From Undaria pinnatifida (lineage: Eukaryota > Sar > Phaeophyceae > Laminariales > Alariaceae): a stretch of 64,000 nt of DNA. Shown here in pieces: positions 21,906-33,930 of this stretch; the stretch's first letter is position 1; each line of letters begins with the position of its first letter. The position numbers and the translations under genes are program-made. Below the pieces are notes generated by a model, which saw nothing but the letters and a program-made list of their open reading frames with translations, was not told where the DNA came from and did no database searches. The stretch lies in assembly GCA_012845835.1 (NCBI GenBank), contig JABAKD010000016.1, positions 14,001,020-14,065,019 on the forward strand, written 5' to 3'.

Positions 21906-24900
21906 TCAGGTTCCGACTCGAACCGTGAGAATTTCCCCGGCCCGTGAGAATCCCTGGTATTTTTCGAGGATTCCTATTAATAGCTCTGGTTTGTGATTTG
22001 CTGATTGGTCGGGAGGAGAGTGCGGTGTGCAGCTGTCGTCTCTCGTTGGGTTACATAGGGCTGCGAGCTTTCATCGGTGGATCTCAGTGAACCTTCTCCC
22101 AATTATAGAACCATTCGATGGGCTCATGATGAAAATGAATATTGTTGTCTCCCTTTGTCTCGTGTATCATGTGGTAATATGGCCTCTAGTACCTGTGGTA
22201 GGTAGTGGGAGTTGCTAAAATATGTAGCAGGTACTCGTTTGTCGTTCGTTTCTTGTTATTTTTCGTTGATTTTTTATTTGTTTATCCTTGTTTCTTCGGC
22301 GTTTGCGAGTTGTTTTCTCAGAACCTTGAATGGTCTTACTCTCTCGAGGGTCGCCGAAGTGATCGTTCGTCCTTTGTTCTTGGTCGTTTATAGTTGAGGT
22401 TAGGGCTTGTTTGCTTGGTTCTTGCGCTTGGCGGGTTTGTCTCAAAAACTTGAATGTTCGTGCTCTCTAGTGGGTCATCGGCCGCTCGAGAAATAAGCCG
22501 CAGCAAACACTTTCATGTTGCGAATCTTGGTCTATTCACAGCATTGTTCGCGGTGTTGATGTAGCATTGTTTTCGCGGCTCCAACGGTGTCGAAGCGTAC
22601 TGCGTCGAACGTGCCTGGTAGAATACCATCAAGTCGTAGATTAATAACGCACACAGTGCCTGGTATTGGTTGCCGTTTTTTTCCGAAAGCGAAGCGGAAG
22701 TAATGATAACTCAAGAAAAAGTACAGAGCGCTGGAGGCTTTCTCGCAGCGAATCGTGTGACGTTTAATATGTACAGCCGCCTTTGGTTGTCCGTCTTTTT
22801 GGTAATTATCACGTGGGCATACGACAATCTCGTGAGTTTTTTCGCTCTGATGCGGTGTTCTGTAAAAAACGATATGTGGTCCAAGGTAAGGCGTCTACCC
22901 TACTCCCGCGCGCCACACGTGACAAATTCAGCTCCGAACGTGCCTCGGTCGTCAGTACAACATGAACGATACTAGATTTCTCGGTTACGACAGCCTTGGG
23001 CAGTCTTGCCGAGCACGCGAAAAAGTGTCCTTCCCGGTTCAATTCCCGATCGTCAACGTTGCGGTCGCATGATGATTAAACCCAGAGGAGTCATCCCTAC
23101 CCGTCGCTACCAGCCCCCCCCCCCCTCCCTCCATAACCTCCCCATTCCCCTCCGCACAAACTGTCGTTGTCTCTTTCCGCCCCCCCCGACCGACCACCCC
23201 CCTCCTCTTTCTTCCTTCCCCCACCCCCCCCCCGGTACCCTCAACCTCCATCTCTCCCCCAACTCCCAACAGTCCATTCCATACAAACTCTCGCCGAGTT
23301 ATCCTTCTCTTACCCCTCCGACTGACCCCCCCCCCCCCCTTCTTCCTCACCCCCCCATTTCCTACACTCAACCACCCCTCTACCCCTCCTCCCCCCGCAC
23401 CCTGCATCTACGTTGGAGGTGCCTCTATGTGAAGTAGAAACGGTGATCCATCTTGAAATGGATGCGTAGTCAACGGTAAAATGGCTAAGGCAAGCAATAA
23501 CCGAGTACCCCCTCCCCCGCTTCCTACCCCGCCCCCCACCACGCCCCCCTCGCCCCATCTCCTTTCTTGCACACAGAGGGCAATTTCGAATTAATTATTT
23601 TGGATTAGGGGGGCGGGTTCGTATGGGGGCAGGGAAACCGCGATGGAGGGAAGCAGAAAGGTATCAAAGCACCAAGCCGCCTTGGAGTAATCGATTTGAT
23701 AATAGGTAGAATCTATCTGCGCAACTGCAAACTGCCGCGACAGCCTCGAACCCTTCTCGTTTTTGTCTTGGTTGAGAGCCTGCCGCCTGTTCGTGGTGGT
23801 ATCTTTCTTGCCTGTCCCTTTCCCCTGAGGGGGGGTGGCAGCCGATACTACTGCGATGGTACAACCACTAGTGGTGTTTTGATTCTTGCTAAAACGTTTT
23901 CCCTTTTACACCTTTCCTTGTTCCTTGCCTTCTGTTTTCTGTCCCCTTGCCTTGGGGATGTCCCTGGGGGGTACGAAGGCGATGAAGGCGGCATGGCCAC
24001 CGCTGTCGTCAGCTATTATTATTGTACAGAGAAGCTACGAAGTATTCCACTAGCAGTTAAACTGTTGCATTCGGAACCCTGTTAGGGCGCTGCTGCCTCG
24101 GCGCCGGTCGGGTGGCGTGGCGTTATCTGGTTACTGGATGTCAATCTGTTCTGCTTAGTTTTCCGTTTTTTCCCCAAGGGTAAACGGAGGCGGTGAATGC
24201 CCAGATGCAGGAAGCAAGGAGACACACCTTGCGGCATGCCCTTATTCCTTCAGCGTGGTCGCGTTCGGAACCCGGTGTGGTGCTCCTGCTCTAGACGCTG
24301 GTTGGGGGCGTTGTCTGCGTTGTTGCTGGCTGTCTGTTGTTTTTTGTTTTCGCTTTCTTTGTCTTTTGACTTGTTTGGTTCCTCTCAATGCTTATTTCCT
24401 GGCTGGGTATCTCTTCCCTGCTCTCGTGCGTTGCTTGTTCCTTCTTGTGTCCTTACAAGTTGTCTCTGGTTTTGCTGGCTTTGTTGATGTTCCCGCTTTC
24501 AGATTCACTGCGTTGGCATGGCATGGCCAAACACCCCTTATTGCCATCTCTTGTTGTTCCGTAGATGGTAAAAACAGAGGGCTGGTTTGTCTCTGGGATG
24601 AGGCACTATTAAGACACTATTAAGATCCTATTAATATTGTGTGCGTGTTGGATGTCGATTCCTATGGTTCAATGTGAATAACACGCACACTCCTAAATTT
24701 TCCCCCTATTAAAACAGCGGTGATGTGACCGCATTTTCGATGCAAGATCCGTTCATGCATGCGAGGTAATAGTAGCTGACGCGTGTGGTTGCGGTAGGCA
24801 ACAGCGACTCAGGCGTCGTAACGGCAACGGTAACTCAAGCGCGGTAACCATAGTCGACACACTGAAAGCGGTAACCGACCCGGGGCAAGGTAACTAACGC

Positions 24901-25455
24901 GAGAGGAGGTAGCCGTTACGGAAACCGGCGCGTGGGAACGGTAACCGACGCATTCATTACTGCAAGCGGTAACCGGCGCGCGGCAGGTTGCGACGGTGTG
25001 GGTGATACTTCCACCCGTCTACATCGAGCACAACCATTGTCCGTGCTGACGCCTCAAACAGCGACCAAGGACAAGCTCTGTGGTCACAAACTGCGAGAGA
25101 CAACCTATTGCAACTACAAGATGATTTTGGCCGAACAATGCCAACCGCAACGAGCACGCCGATAGAAGACCAAATTAATCAAGCCCGCGGAGCGGTACAA
25201 CCCGTGGTACACAACCCGAAATACTAGGTTCACCTCAAACGCTCGCGAACTATATTCTCGAGTTTTCCGAAGACTTTTGCCGAGATATGTGCGCGGCCAA
25301 CACTGCTGCTCTTACGCGGGTTCAATACATGTGTTTTTTTTTAATTCCGGTTTTTGAGTCAGGTGCACTCGCGCAAGTGATGATTTTATATAACATCGGT
25401 AGTCAACACTAACGCAACTAGTTAACTGAGTTATGTAGGTGGGGCGACAAATAAT
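21906..25455. other. No confident gene
   Basis: 22670-22880 has a plus-strand frame ending at a donor-like GTAAGG (22886) with hydrophobic content, but no family is evident. 23110-23410 is an almost pure pyrimidine tract with many C runs. 23880-24620 is T-rich with intron-like texture. 24780-24990 repeats GGTAACCG(A/G)CGCG loosely. Confidence 0.5.
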
Positions 25456-25740
25456 CCGGTCACCCCGGTGGCGTATCAGGTTAATCCTCGAGCCTGGTAC
25501 AGGTCGGTTTCGCGAGTTCGAATCCCCCCGAGTGCATACTCGTATATATTCGTGGGGACCTTTTACCGTGCACAAATCGACTTGCGGAAAGCGCGAGAGC
25601 GTGAGTTAACAACACTCGATGAAAATCGACCAGCAGTGGGATTGCTGAACTTATTCGCTATAAAAATTCAAGGCAAGAACCGGGGGGGAGAAGGGACGAC
25701 ACCTGAGACGGCTTGTACAGAATCCAGAAGCTGGAAAGTA
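25456..25740 (+). mobile_element. tRNA-derived SINE, copy 2
   Basis: Full-length relative of the copy at 6977-7262: A box GGTGGCGTATCAGG, B box GAGTTCGAATCCC, tail ACCGGGGGGGAGAAGGG and AGAAGCTGG. Confidence 0.85.
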
Positions 25741-26044
25741 AATTGTGAAAAAGAAGAAGAAAAAACTCGTGTGTGACTCGCGTCGGCTCATTTTGTCCTG
25801 CTATTTTTTCTCTAGCTCCCTCCATTTTCGTAACTAGGATCCGAGGTGTAAGTGTCAACCCCCTTCCCCCCCCCCCCGGACTTGAGCTGCGGTGCACGCC
25901 TTCTAGTCACTAGTCACTATTATTAGTCCCCGGCTAGAAACGGGGCAAACAAAATGTTGATATAATGTGATATTTGAAGAGCTTGGGGTTCGCCTCGAGA
26001 AAACCAGCAGCCATCAGACAATCTAGCCATTAGCTCAAGAAACT

Positions 26045-26292
26045 GGTAAACTGGTACGTGCGCGAGAAAAAAAAGACAGGAATGCACACAAGATTTCTCA
26101 CCACAAGCTTCCGCTTGAGGTTGCCGTGGTAAACTGGTACGTGCGCGAGAAAAAAAAGACAGGAATGCACAAGATTTCTCACCACAAGCTTCCGCTTGAG
26201 GTTGCCGTGGTAAACTGGTACGTGCGCGAGAAAAAAAAGACAGGAATGCACAAGATTTCTCACCACAAGCTTCCGCTTGAGGTTGCCGTGTG
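26045..26292. repeat. Three tandem copies of an 81-bp unit
   Basis: The unit begins GTAAACTGGTACGTGCGCG, has an A8 run and ends CGCTTGAGGTTGCCGTG. The copies are nearly identical, so the expansion is recent. Because 81 is divisible by 3, the array reads as a repetitive open frame on both strands; I do not call it a gene. Confidence 0.95.
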
Positions 26293-26624
26293 TGCATGTC
26301 TGCGCGGTGCGCAAGCACTACCAGTATCAGAAATGTTTCGAGATTCGACAAAAAAAGGGAACTCATGATGTGATTCATCCCCCGACAAGCTTTAAACTTA
26401 TCGTGAACGCCGCAGGCACAAGAGATGAAAAAAAAAGACCGATACATTTTCACGTAAAACGTGGGTTAATTTTTTTAGCATTGTCCGCTAAACGATGATA
26501 TCATTTTTAGCACTATCTATAAAACAAAACGGACACGCTTGCCATTGCCTCTAGTCATGCTCTATCGCTCTTCTAATACATCTACTGCTTGCTGGTCGGC
26601 GGGCACCAAAACATTTGAGTCTTG

Positions 26625-26740
26625 CCATCTACGCATAGAAAGAAGAACCACGCCATCTACGCATAGAAAGAACAACCACGCTTTAACGCATAGAAAGAAG
26701 AACCACGCTTCAACGCATAGAAAGAAGAACCACGCTTTAA
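26625..26740. repeat. Minisatellite ACGCATAGAAAGAAGAACC
   Basis: Four to five copies of a 24-27 bp unit (ACGCATAGAAAGAAGAACC plus ACGCTT or CGCCATCT). Confidence 0.9.
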
Positions 26741-27020
26741 ACACCCATATCCTGGGCGCCAGCCAAGCCAAAAAGTCACAACAGACGCAACCGCGTCTCC
26801 TTGGTGGCTTTTATATTCGCCGATGCGTCTCGTCTAGTAACCCTGCCGATTTAAAAGACAAAACACAGGCTTAAGGAACAAAAACGAATAAAAGGCCCTC
26901 CATAAACCCCGCCCGGACGTAGTTGTTCGCATCTTGCATCGCCCTCGCAACGGCATGATTTACAAGCTTGTAATGAGCTAAGCTGCCGGGTCAATCCGGT
27001 ATCAGGTCAGCTCAAAATAT

Positions 27021-30000
27021 TTAAAGGGTGATAGAGCGCTTGAAGGAGATGGCAGAGGAGCCGGAGCTGGTGAGGGGCACGTTGCCCTTCACCACCCACG
27101 CGCCCTCCAGGTACTCCCAGTCGACGTTCTCGCGCTGGGCGGTCACCTTCACGGCCCGGTCATCCCCCAAGCTGCGGTTAAGGCGCAACGCGATGTCCCC
27201 GGTCTTCAGGTCCACCTTGGGCGAGATCACGTTGTCGTCGTCCAGCCGGTGGCACACCTCGAGGATAGCGGACTCGCCAGCGTGGTCCACCGTCAGCTCG
27301 GCCGAGGTGGTGTCCCCGTCGAGCTCCGCCGCGACCACCACCTCTCCTGTCTTGCCCTGAACGTCCACCGTGGGCTGCACGATCACCTTGCGGCCGTTAA
27401 GGTCTAGGTGCTTGGTGATGCGGAGCGGGCCCATGGTGCTGTCAGCGGTGTCGAAGTCGACCGCCACGGAGTCTTCGCCCTTGTTGACGCGGCAGTCGAT
27501 GACGGCGTTCTTGGACTCGACGTCGATGTCGGCGCGTACGTGTGCCGTCATGTCGTCGCCGCAGTCCTGGGTAGTGCCGACCCAAAGCGTCGTGGGAAGG
27601 CCACGGCACCTGTGGTTGGGGGGGGGAGGAGGGGTGAAAAAGGGCGGAGGGATAACATCAGTTATCAGTGCAGTTAATAAATTAAATGGAACAACCAGGA
27701 TACTAGCGTTGTGGGGATAACACCAGGATCAGTGCAGTTAATACATTGAATGAACCACCAGGCGTAGCGTTGTGGTCTCGAAATGCGACCAGTGGGGGGG
27801 TCTCGAAATGCGACCAGTGGGGGGGGGGGGGGGGGGGGGGGCATGAAACGAGGGGAACGGGTAGCGACACAAATCTGGTGGTCTAGTGGTTACTTTGAAC
27901 ACTACCAAGGTTGGAGTCAAGGGTTCAATATCGGTATACCATGTAGGTTTTTTATTTTTCATTTTTTGTAGACACCGAATGCCAAGATCCGCTTTACAAG
28001 TGGACAAGCACAATTCGCGCGAATCGACGAGGAAAAATGCGTTATTATTCTCGCGAAAAAGAGAAGGCGTGTTACGTACGTCGCAGTGGGGACGGGGGAG
28101 ACGAGCCTGCTTTGTGACCCCGGGTCTGAGTTATGTCTAGGAAGGGGGAAAAATAAAAAGTGCCGAGATAATCGAACGTACGACACACTTTTGACACCGA
28201 TTTCATGAAGTTATTCTTGCAAAGATGAGTATCGACCCTACATTCATTTCATCTATTATCTTGCGGCTCCGGTGAACTTGCGCGTGCGTGCCAGGCTATT
28301 CGGATTTGAACGTAAAAACACAACCAGAAACGCACAGCTTTTGCCTTCAGAAACCCTAGGTATTTCAAACAGCAGCGCACAGACACCACTACAACATACG
28401 ACAAACTCGGGGTACAGCACGCTAAACGAAGCAGAAACGCCGCATGGAGCCTGGCACCACCGTGACCCTTGAGATTGTGACCAATAGAATAAGCCCTGTC
28501 CATGGGTTTCAGGGATATTTTCCACCCGTCATGAGCGAAGGCCTCTTGCCTGCTGGCGTCCAGCCGTTGTGCGATTTAAACGGCAGCAGCAGCAGCAGCA
28601 GCAGCAGCAGTCCACCGCCGATGCAGACGGGCTTGATAGTTGTAGACGGCTCCTCGCCTGCCGTATCCCAAGCCGTCGGCAGGCGAGGAGCCGGTCTACA
28701 ACTATATAGCCTGTCTGCATCGGCGGTGGACTGCTGCTGCTGCTGCCGTTTAAATCGCTTGACGGCTGGACGCCAGCAGGCAAGAGGCCTTCGCTCATTA
28801 CGGGTGGAAAATATCCCTGAAACCCATGGACAGGGCTCACTCTATTGGTCACAATCTCAGGGGTCAAGGTGGTGCCAGGTTCCATGCAGCGTTTCTGCTT
28901 CGTTTGGCTGCTGTACACCGAGTTTGTCGTATGCTGCAGTGGTGTCTGTGCTGTGTTTGCTGTGTGCTGCTGTTTGAAATACCTGGGGTTTACAAGGCAA
29001 AAGCTGTGCGTTTCTGGTTCTGTTTTTACATATCCGATTAGCCGGGCACGTACGTGCAAGTTCACCGGAGCCGCAAGATAGTAGATGGAATGACCAAAAA
29101 CAAAGAAAGAAGGTACGACACCCTTTGACACCTATTTTATGAAGTCATTCTAACAACGCAGCTGTTATAAAAATAAAGTTCGACGAATGTAGGGTCGATA
29201 CTCATCTTTGCAAGCTGCGTCCTACACACCTATGATATTACTGATACTATGACTTGCACTGGCGAGTAAGAAGTTGTGAAGATACTGCTTTACCTCACAG
29301 CTAGTAGTGTGCCGGCGAAGTTTACACTCACAACTGATACGAGTACTGGTACTACGCAACACCCACCCCGCCTTGCCCCACGTACACATCCTGCGGGCCC
29401 GCATTGATTCTTTTCACATCTGCGCGCCCACCCACCCTGCCCACGTTTTCGGGGGTATCGATTTAGCGTGCAATTGTTTTTCTAGAGTACCTCGTACAAA
29501 GCAAGATACCTGGTACAACCAGAACGGTGGTAGGCGTAAAAAACAGCTTTTTGAGACAAATTACAAGTACCAAAAACGTCTTTCGAGGAAAAACTGAACA
29601 ACACAACAACCGGACCATCGGGAGCAACCTCCCAACAACCAGACAGGCAGGGACACCGGGCAACATCGCGCGCTGCTGCTGCACTAAACTGGCATTGACC
29701 TTACGTCTCCAGCATTTCAGCATCCTACACCAGACTGCACTTTTTTGAAAAGCCGTCGTGATGCAGGGATGACAACATGGGAGGTATTCCAACCATCGGA
29801 ATGCCAAAACCTTTTGAACCTCCTCCGATTTTTTTTTTGCTTAGTAGCGACGCATGATACGATAACACCGCTTGCACTTCCTATCGCGCATTCTGACAAG
29901 CTGCACACGACGCAGCAGCAGTACGCACTGCTGCCACAGACCGAACAACACCAGACAGATCCTTTTCTGTGCGACATGTTAATGTGGCATATTATGGAAA

Positions 30001-31774
30001 CGCAATAATGCAATTGCAAATATGTTTCATATAACGCGGGCACGACTATTCGACTCGTCGAGGGGTCGCGAATGAACGGCTTTTTGTAGATTTTGCGCGA
30101 CAAGGCAAGCGGCGCTCAACCCTTGGCAAAAGCAGTGGACACTTACTCGTTGAACTTGTAGACCACACCGCAGTCCACGTTGTCCAACACTTCCCGCTGG
30201 AACTTGCCCTCGAGATTCAACGAACCTACAAAACGCAAACAGCAGGATACCACAGGCACACAGCGCAAGGGCAAGCCAGGACGATGTACCGAGTAAAAAA
30301 ACCTTCCGCCCAATGCTGTGTTCATCGATATGATATGAACAGATTGCGCTCGTACCTGTTGAGGTTGAAATATTTCTGTTTTATTGCGAAGACAGACTCG
30401 TGTGCATACATTCAGCAGTAGTACGGGTAGTGGTCAAGCTAACAGGGATATGCAAACACGGGTGTGCTTCAATCGCAACAGCATATGCCAAAGGGATGTG
30501 CTCATCCCGTACGTACGTGCACTCACGTGCGATGGCAGCACGTGCCTGCTGCACTGCTGCTGTTTCGAGATGAAAGAGCAGAAAATACAAGATCTGTCGC
30601 ATGACATATACGACGTTTTGAACGATGATATTGAACCGAGATCGTCGTGTACGCATCAAAACATGGATACGGGTCTATGACCCAACCAAAGCGGCACCAT
30701 ATCGTTCCGACAACATGCACGACGTGGTATGATCGCTCTTCAAGCACAGCAACCATCACGGACAAGCTACACCACGGCAGGACGCCGCAAGACATCATGC
30801 GCACAGCAGTGACGCGAACAGCGAATGGGAACATGCGCAAGCATGCAAGGAAAAACAAAGCATGCACCAAATGAACATGCGCGCTGTTGTGCAACCAAGA
30901 AAAAGGGCAGCTGTCATTTAAACTATGCAACACGACGCATGTCGAAGAATCTACACATCGCAAACCTAACGCAAGGGCAGCGAACATCGCAGCTAGATAG
31001 CTCTTGGCATGGCGGATGTTGAGACTGAAGCACGCGCGAGCAAGCACGTTGTTTTTGGCTTGCTTGCGCTTGCTCATCCATGAACCTCCCTGACTGCACA
31101 GCACGTACGACCAGCGAGTGTCTTTCGAAATACGGAACGAAAATGAAATCCGCTGCCACGGCCCGTTCTACTCCCAAAACTCTTCGAAGAGTTGCAGTGT
31201 GTGCGCTGGTGTTTCATAGCTCGGGTGCACGGCACTAAAATCTGTTGTGCATGGCGCATTGCCAGACGCAGCCAACACAAGCCAAGGGGAAAGGTGGTAC
31301 ACAGCAGTGCTGCTGAATGAAGAGCGTGGAGCAACGATAGAGACACGATCGGGCGGGACCTTTACCTACAGCAGTAGGTTATGCCGCAACGTGCCTATTC
31401 ATGTACCAGGTATTTGCAACGAGCTAACATGTTCGTGCCGCAACTATGAAAATACGACACACCAAGAACAACAGCAGCGCACGAGCAACGCAACACAACC
31501 ACAACGCTCTTGCATTGTAATGCCCAGGCGAGACCAAGCACGTGGCACGAATCACCTCCTTCTCACCTACACCATCGGAGAGAGAGTGGTCCGAGACATC
31601 GATGGTGAAGGTGGGTCCCTCCCCGTTGAGCGCATCTCTGCAGCGTGCCGAGAACTTGTCGGCCTCGTCCTTGATGCTGCTGAAGCTAAGCTTGAACGCA
31701 TCAGCATCATTCGCGACATGCTTCGCCGATGCGCCGGCCGCGAACAGAGCTACAAAGAATGCGAAGGACTTCAT
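27021..31774 (-). CDS. Predicted secreted or organelle-targeted beta-rich protein, complete three-exon model
   Basis: Exons 31774-31567, 30225-30147 and 27609-27021 join in frame (phases 1 and 2; donors GTGAGA and GTAAGT; acceptors TTTTGTAG and CAACCACAG), giving 291 residues. The ATG has a good context (CCCAAAATGAAG). Residues 1-17 form a classic signal peptide (MKSFAFFVALFAAGASA). Residues about 18-70 are acidic and polar. From about residue 110 the protein is a run of short alternating hydrophobic/polar stretches (VRADIDV, DSVAVDFD, GEVVVAAELDG, SAELTVDH, DIALRLNRSL, AVKVTAQ) typical of beta strands, ending in FKRSITL. It contains several cysteines. I do not recognise the family. A plastid or envelope beta-barrel, or a secreted beta-sandwich, both fit. 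No polyadenylation signal is obvious after the stop. Confidence 0.78.
27868..27945 (+). mobile_element. tRNA-like segment (SINE head)
   Basis: A-box-like TGGTCTAGTGGTTA and B-box-like GGGTTCAATATC at tRNA spacing, followed by a T-rich tail. The cloverleaf is imperfect (no good acceptor stem), so this is a tRNA-derived repeat rather than a tRNA gene. Confidence 0.55.
28217..29215. mobile_element. Large foldback (inverted-repeat) element, about 1 kb
   Basis: The left arm (about 28217-28665) and right arm (about 28677-29215) are inverted copies at about 90-95% identity, meeting at a centre near 28671 (CTCGCCTGCC / GGCAGGCGAG). The outer ends carry the conserved core (TTGCAAAGATGAGTATCGACC). The right arm has about 95 bp next to its core that the left lacks. 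Both arms keep the same open frame (MEPGTT.T.EIVTNR, HGFQGYFPPVMSEG) followed by a serine run coded by AGC repeats. Confidence 0.9.
30226..31566 (-). other. Intron 1 of the signal-peptide gene
   Basis: 1.34 kb. A 193-codon minus-strand frame (30523-31104) crosses it but is Cys/His/Val-rich with no domain; I consider it chance. A TACCAGGTA site lies at 31404. Confidence 0.65.
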
Positions 31775-33660
31775 TTTGGGTTGGGGTGGTGTTGTTGCTA
31801 AAAGCAAAAGGAAGTTGGTAGGTTGTCAGCTTGGAGTGACTGAGTGTGCTACGTGAGCGCGCCCACAACAGCACCAGCAGCTGGAAAAAAGAAGCACCTG
31901 GCCTTGCCTTGCTTGAACCGGATTGGCGTTCGCGGCTACTAAAAAAGATCTATAATTTGTACTTGCAGTCGGGGTCCTCCCACCTCAAGTTGAATTAATT
32001 CAAATTAAATTTGAATGGTGAGTATGGAGCCGTCAACGGTTTTTGGAATGTTTCTATTGGTTAAACATATTGACGCGGGGTATTAATAACCAATCAATGA
32101 ATGTGTGCGGAGCCATATCCTGTGCTTGAGATCCCGATCCCGCCGCGTTAAGAGGTGGAATGGTCAATGATCGAGCAGACAGCAGAGTAGCAGCAGTGCA
32201 GCACTGCAGGCAACAGCAGTGCAGCAGCATAGCAGTAGCAGCATGTACATCTTGATTGCTCGAAACTTTTCCATATTCCTGGCAGCGATCTCGAGCGCAG
32301 CTGCAAACGTGTCTCGCTTTTGATCGAAGTTCGAACAGCGAAGTTGATCGTTTGTTCTTTTACGAGCAACAGGTCTACTACTGGAGTGTAGTGGGCCCGG
32401 TAGGTTTTCGTGCAAAAGACAACGGGCAGTGGCCAATCGAAGACCGCATCGCGCTTGTCAGCATGGCAGGGGAGCAACCCCGAGGAGGACATTACCAGCG
32501 AAAGGCAGGAGGGCAGAATCACCCCTCGGCACGCATCGTCGGATACTTGTGCCCACAGCAGCCGTGCAGTGCAGCAGGCAGAAACAATAATTAATTGCGG
32601 TGTAAAAATGCACGTGCAGCAACAGATGCATTTGCGCCGCAACAACAGCAGTTGCTGCTCTGTGTCCACACCGCACACCTGTAATTGGCGAACACGTATA
32701 ACCGGCGGGCGCGCTCTACAGATGGTCGCATGCCTCGTGGGGAGATTGGCAGGGAAGAATGAGTGAACGGTTCCTGACACCCCCCCGTGTGCATCTATCT
32801 ACGTGCGCATCTACATAATATATTGGAGACAGCACGAAGTCCGGCTAAAACGACGCAAAGGGGCGAGGGGGACGGGCGAAGGGGGGGCGGGGATTGAAGG
32901 TGACGCGAGCGAGCGATGTGAGTAGCTATGGGCTATGATATGCCGGTAAGAAGGGTAGGGTAAATTGCCGTTTATGGGCCTATCTATAGTCTAGATGAGG
33001 AAGCACGAGAAGCCTTTTTATCACGGCCGAAAGAACTTGCTGGCGCGCTTGGCTCAAGGCAGCAGCAAGGAAGCAGCGAGCATAAGCGTGAGCAGGACGC
33101 AGGACGGGGGAATGGGATGCAGTCTTTTTCTCGACACGTGCTATGGGCTATTAATAGGTGAGGAGGCCAACTCTTGTCATGAACTGATTACTGATTACGA
33201 GAATCGAAAATAGAGGTTATTTCAACTTCGCAGGCGTGTTTGACCTGGCGAACGGGAAAATCGGGCCTGTGGGAGATGGCACATATAGCGGGAATCAAAC
33301 ACCGCTCGTAGCATTAACGTAAAAACATTAGTCTATCACGTCAAATGATTTTTCCTCCCATCCACCAACCGGTAATTATCTTTGAAATATTGGGCGTCTG
33401 CATTTAGCACGCAGGTAAGTATGTTGCTCGCATCCACTCCCCCCCCCCCCCGACGCAAGACACACCCCTCCCCCGCCGCCCCACAAAAAATTACCCCCCC
33501 CCCCCCGATGGATGGATGCGATCCTACCAGACTCCCACCTTGACACTAAGGAGGATTGCAGAAACGGATAAAGCACTAGTCTAGAGTACACTAGAAAATG
33601 GAGAGTGACAGCGAACGTGAAAAAATCCGCATTAGTTTCATGTAACGAAGATAAGGCCAT
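31775..33660. other. 5' flank of the signal-peptide gene; no gene recognised
   Basis: The promoter of the minus-strand gene should lie at the left end. 32160-32240 is rich in GCAGCA/AGCAGT. The 210-codon minus-strand frame 32148-32780 is the longest open frame in the window but has low-complexity Cys/Leu content and no domain. 33440-33510 carries C10-C12 runs. 33520-33565 resembles a piece of the LINE near 34985. Confidence 0.5.
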
Positions 33661-33681
33661 TTCTTAAACAGTTGGATTTGT

Positions 33682-33930
33682 CAGTCGAAAACGGCCTTTT
33701 TCGACTGAAGTCCAAATCGAGCTTTCTCACACAGTCGAAAAAGGGCTTTTTCGACTGAAGTCCAAATCGAGCTTTCTTATACAGTCGAAAAAGCGCTTTT
33801 TCGACTCAACTTTTTTCGACTGAGTTTCTCGACTGGTGGATCCAGTCGAAAAACTCGACTTTTTCGAGTGGATCCTTCAGTCGAAAAAGAGTTTTTCGAC
33901 TGGATCCGCCAGTCGAAAAACTCAGTCGGA
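33682..33930. repeat. Palindromic tandem array CAGTCGAAAAA/TTTTTCGACTG
   Basis: Two 50-bp units, each a hairpin (CAGTCGAAAA..CTTTTTCGACTG) plus a spacer AAGTCCAAATCGAGCTTTC, then about five further inverted half-units with GGATCC spacers. A solo copy lies at 34751-34795. The array can form many alternative hairpins. Confidence 0.9.

Larger units (their letters stand above)
27610..30146 (-). other. Intron 2 of the signal-peptide gene
   Basis: The 2.5-kb intron contains a G24 tract (27818-27841), a tRNA-like segment (27868-27945) and the large foldback element (28217-29215). The long frames at 28444-29131 belong to the foldback arms. Confidence 0.75.

Noticed and set aside
22670..22975. Membrane-protein exon on the plus strand
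   Set aside because: Hydrophobic stretch and a donor-like GTAAGG, but both strands give equally plausible frames and no acceptor or partner exon was found.
26045..26292. CRISPR-like array
   Set aside because: Directly adjacent identical 81-bp units with no unique spacers, in a eukaryotic context; a plain tandem repeat.
25923..26453. 176-codon minus-strand open frame with three internal repeats
   Set aside because: Entirely explained by the 81-bp tandem repeat, whose length is a multiple of 3.
30523..31104. 193-codon minus-strand open frame
   Set aside because: Lies wholly inside intron 1 of the well-supported signal-peptide gene on the same strand and has no recognisable domain.
32148..32780. 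Longest single open frame in the window (210 codons, minus strand)
   Set aside because: Low-complexity Cys/Leu/Ser content over a GCAGCA-rich region, no domain, no splice context; probably chance.
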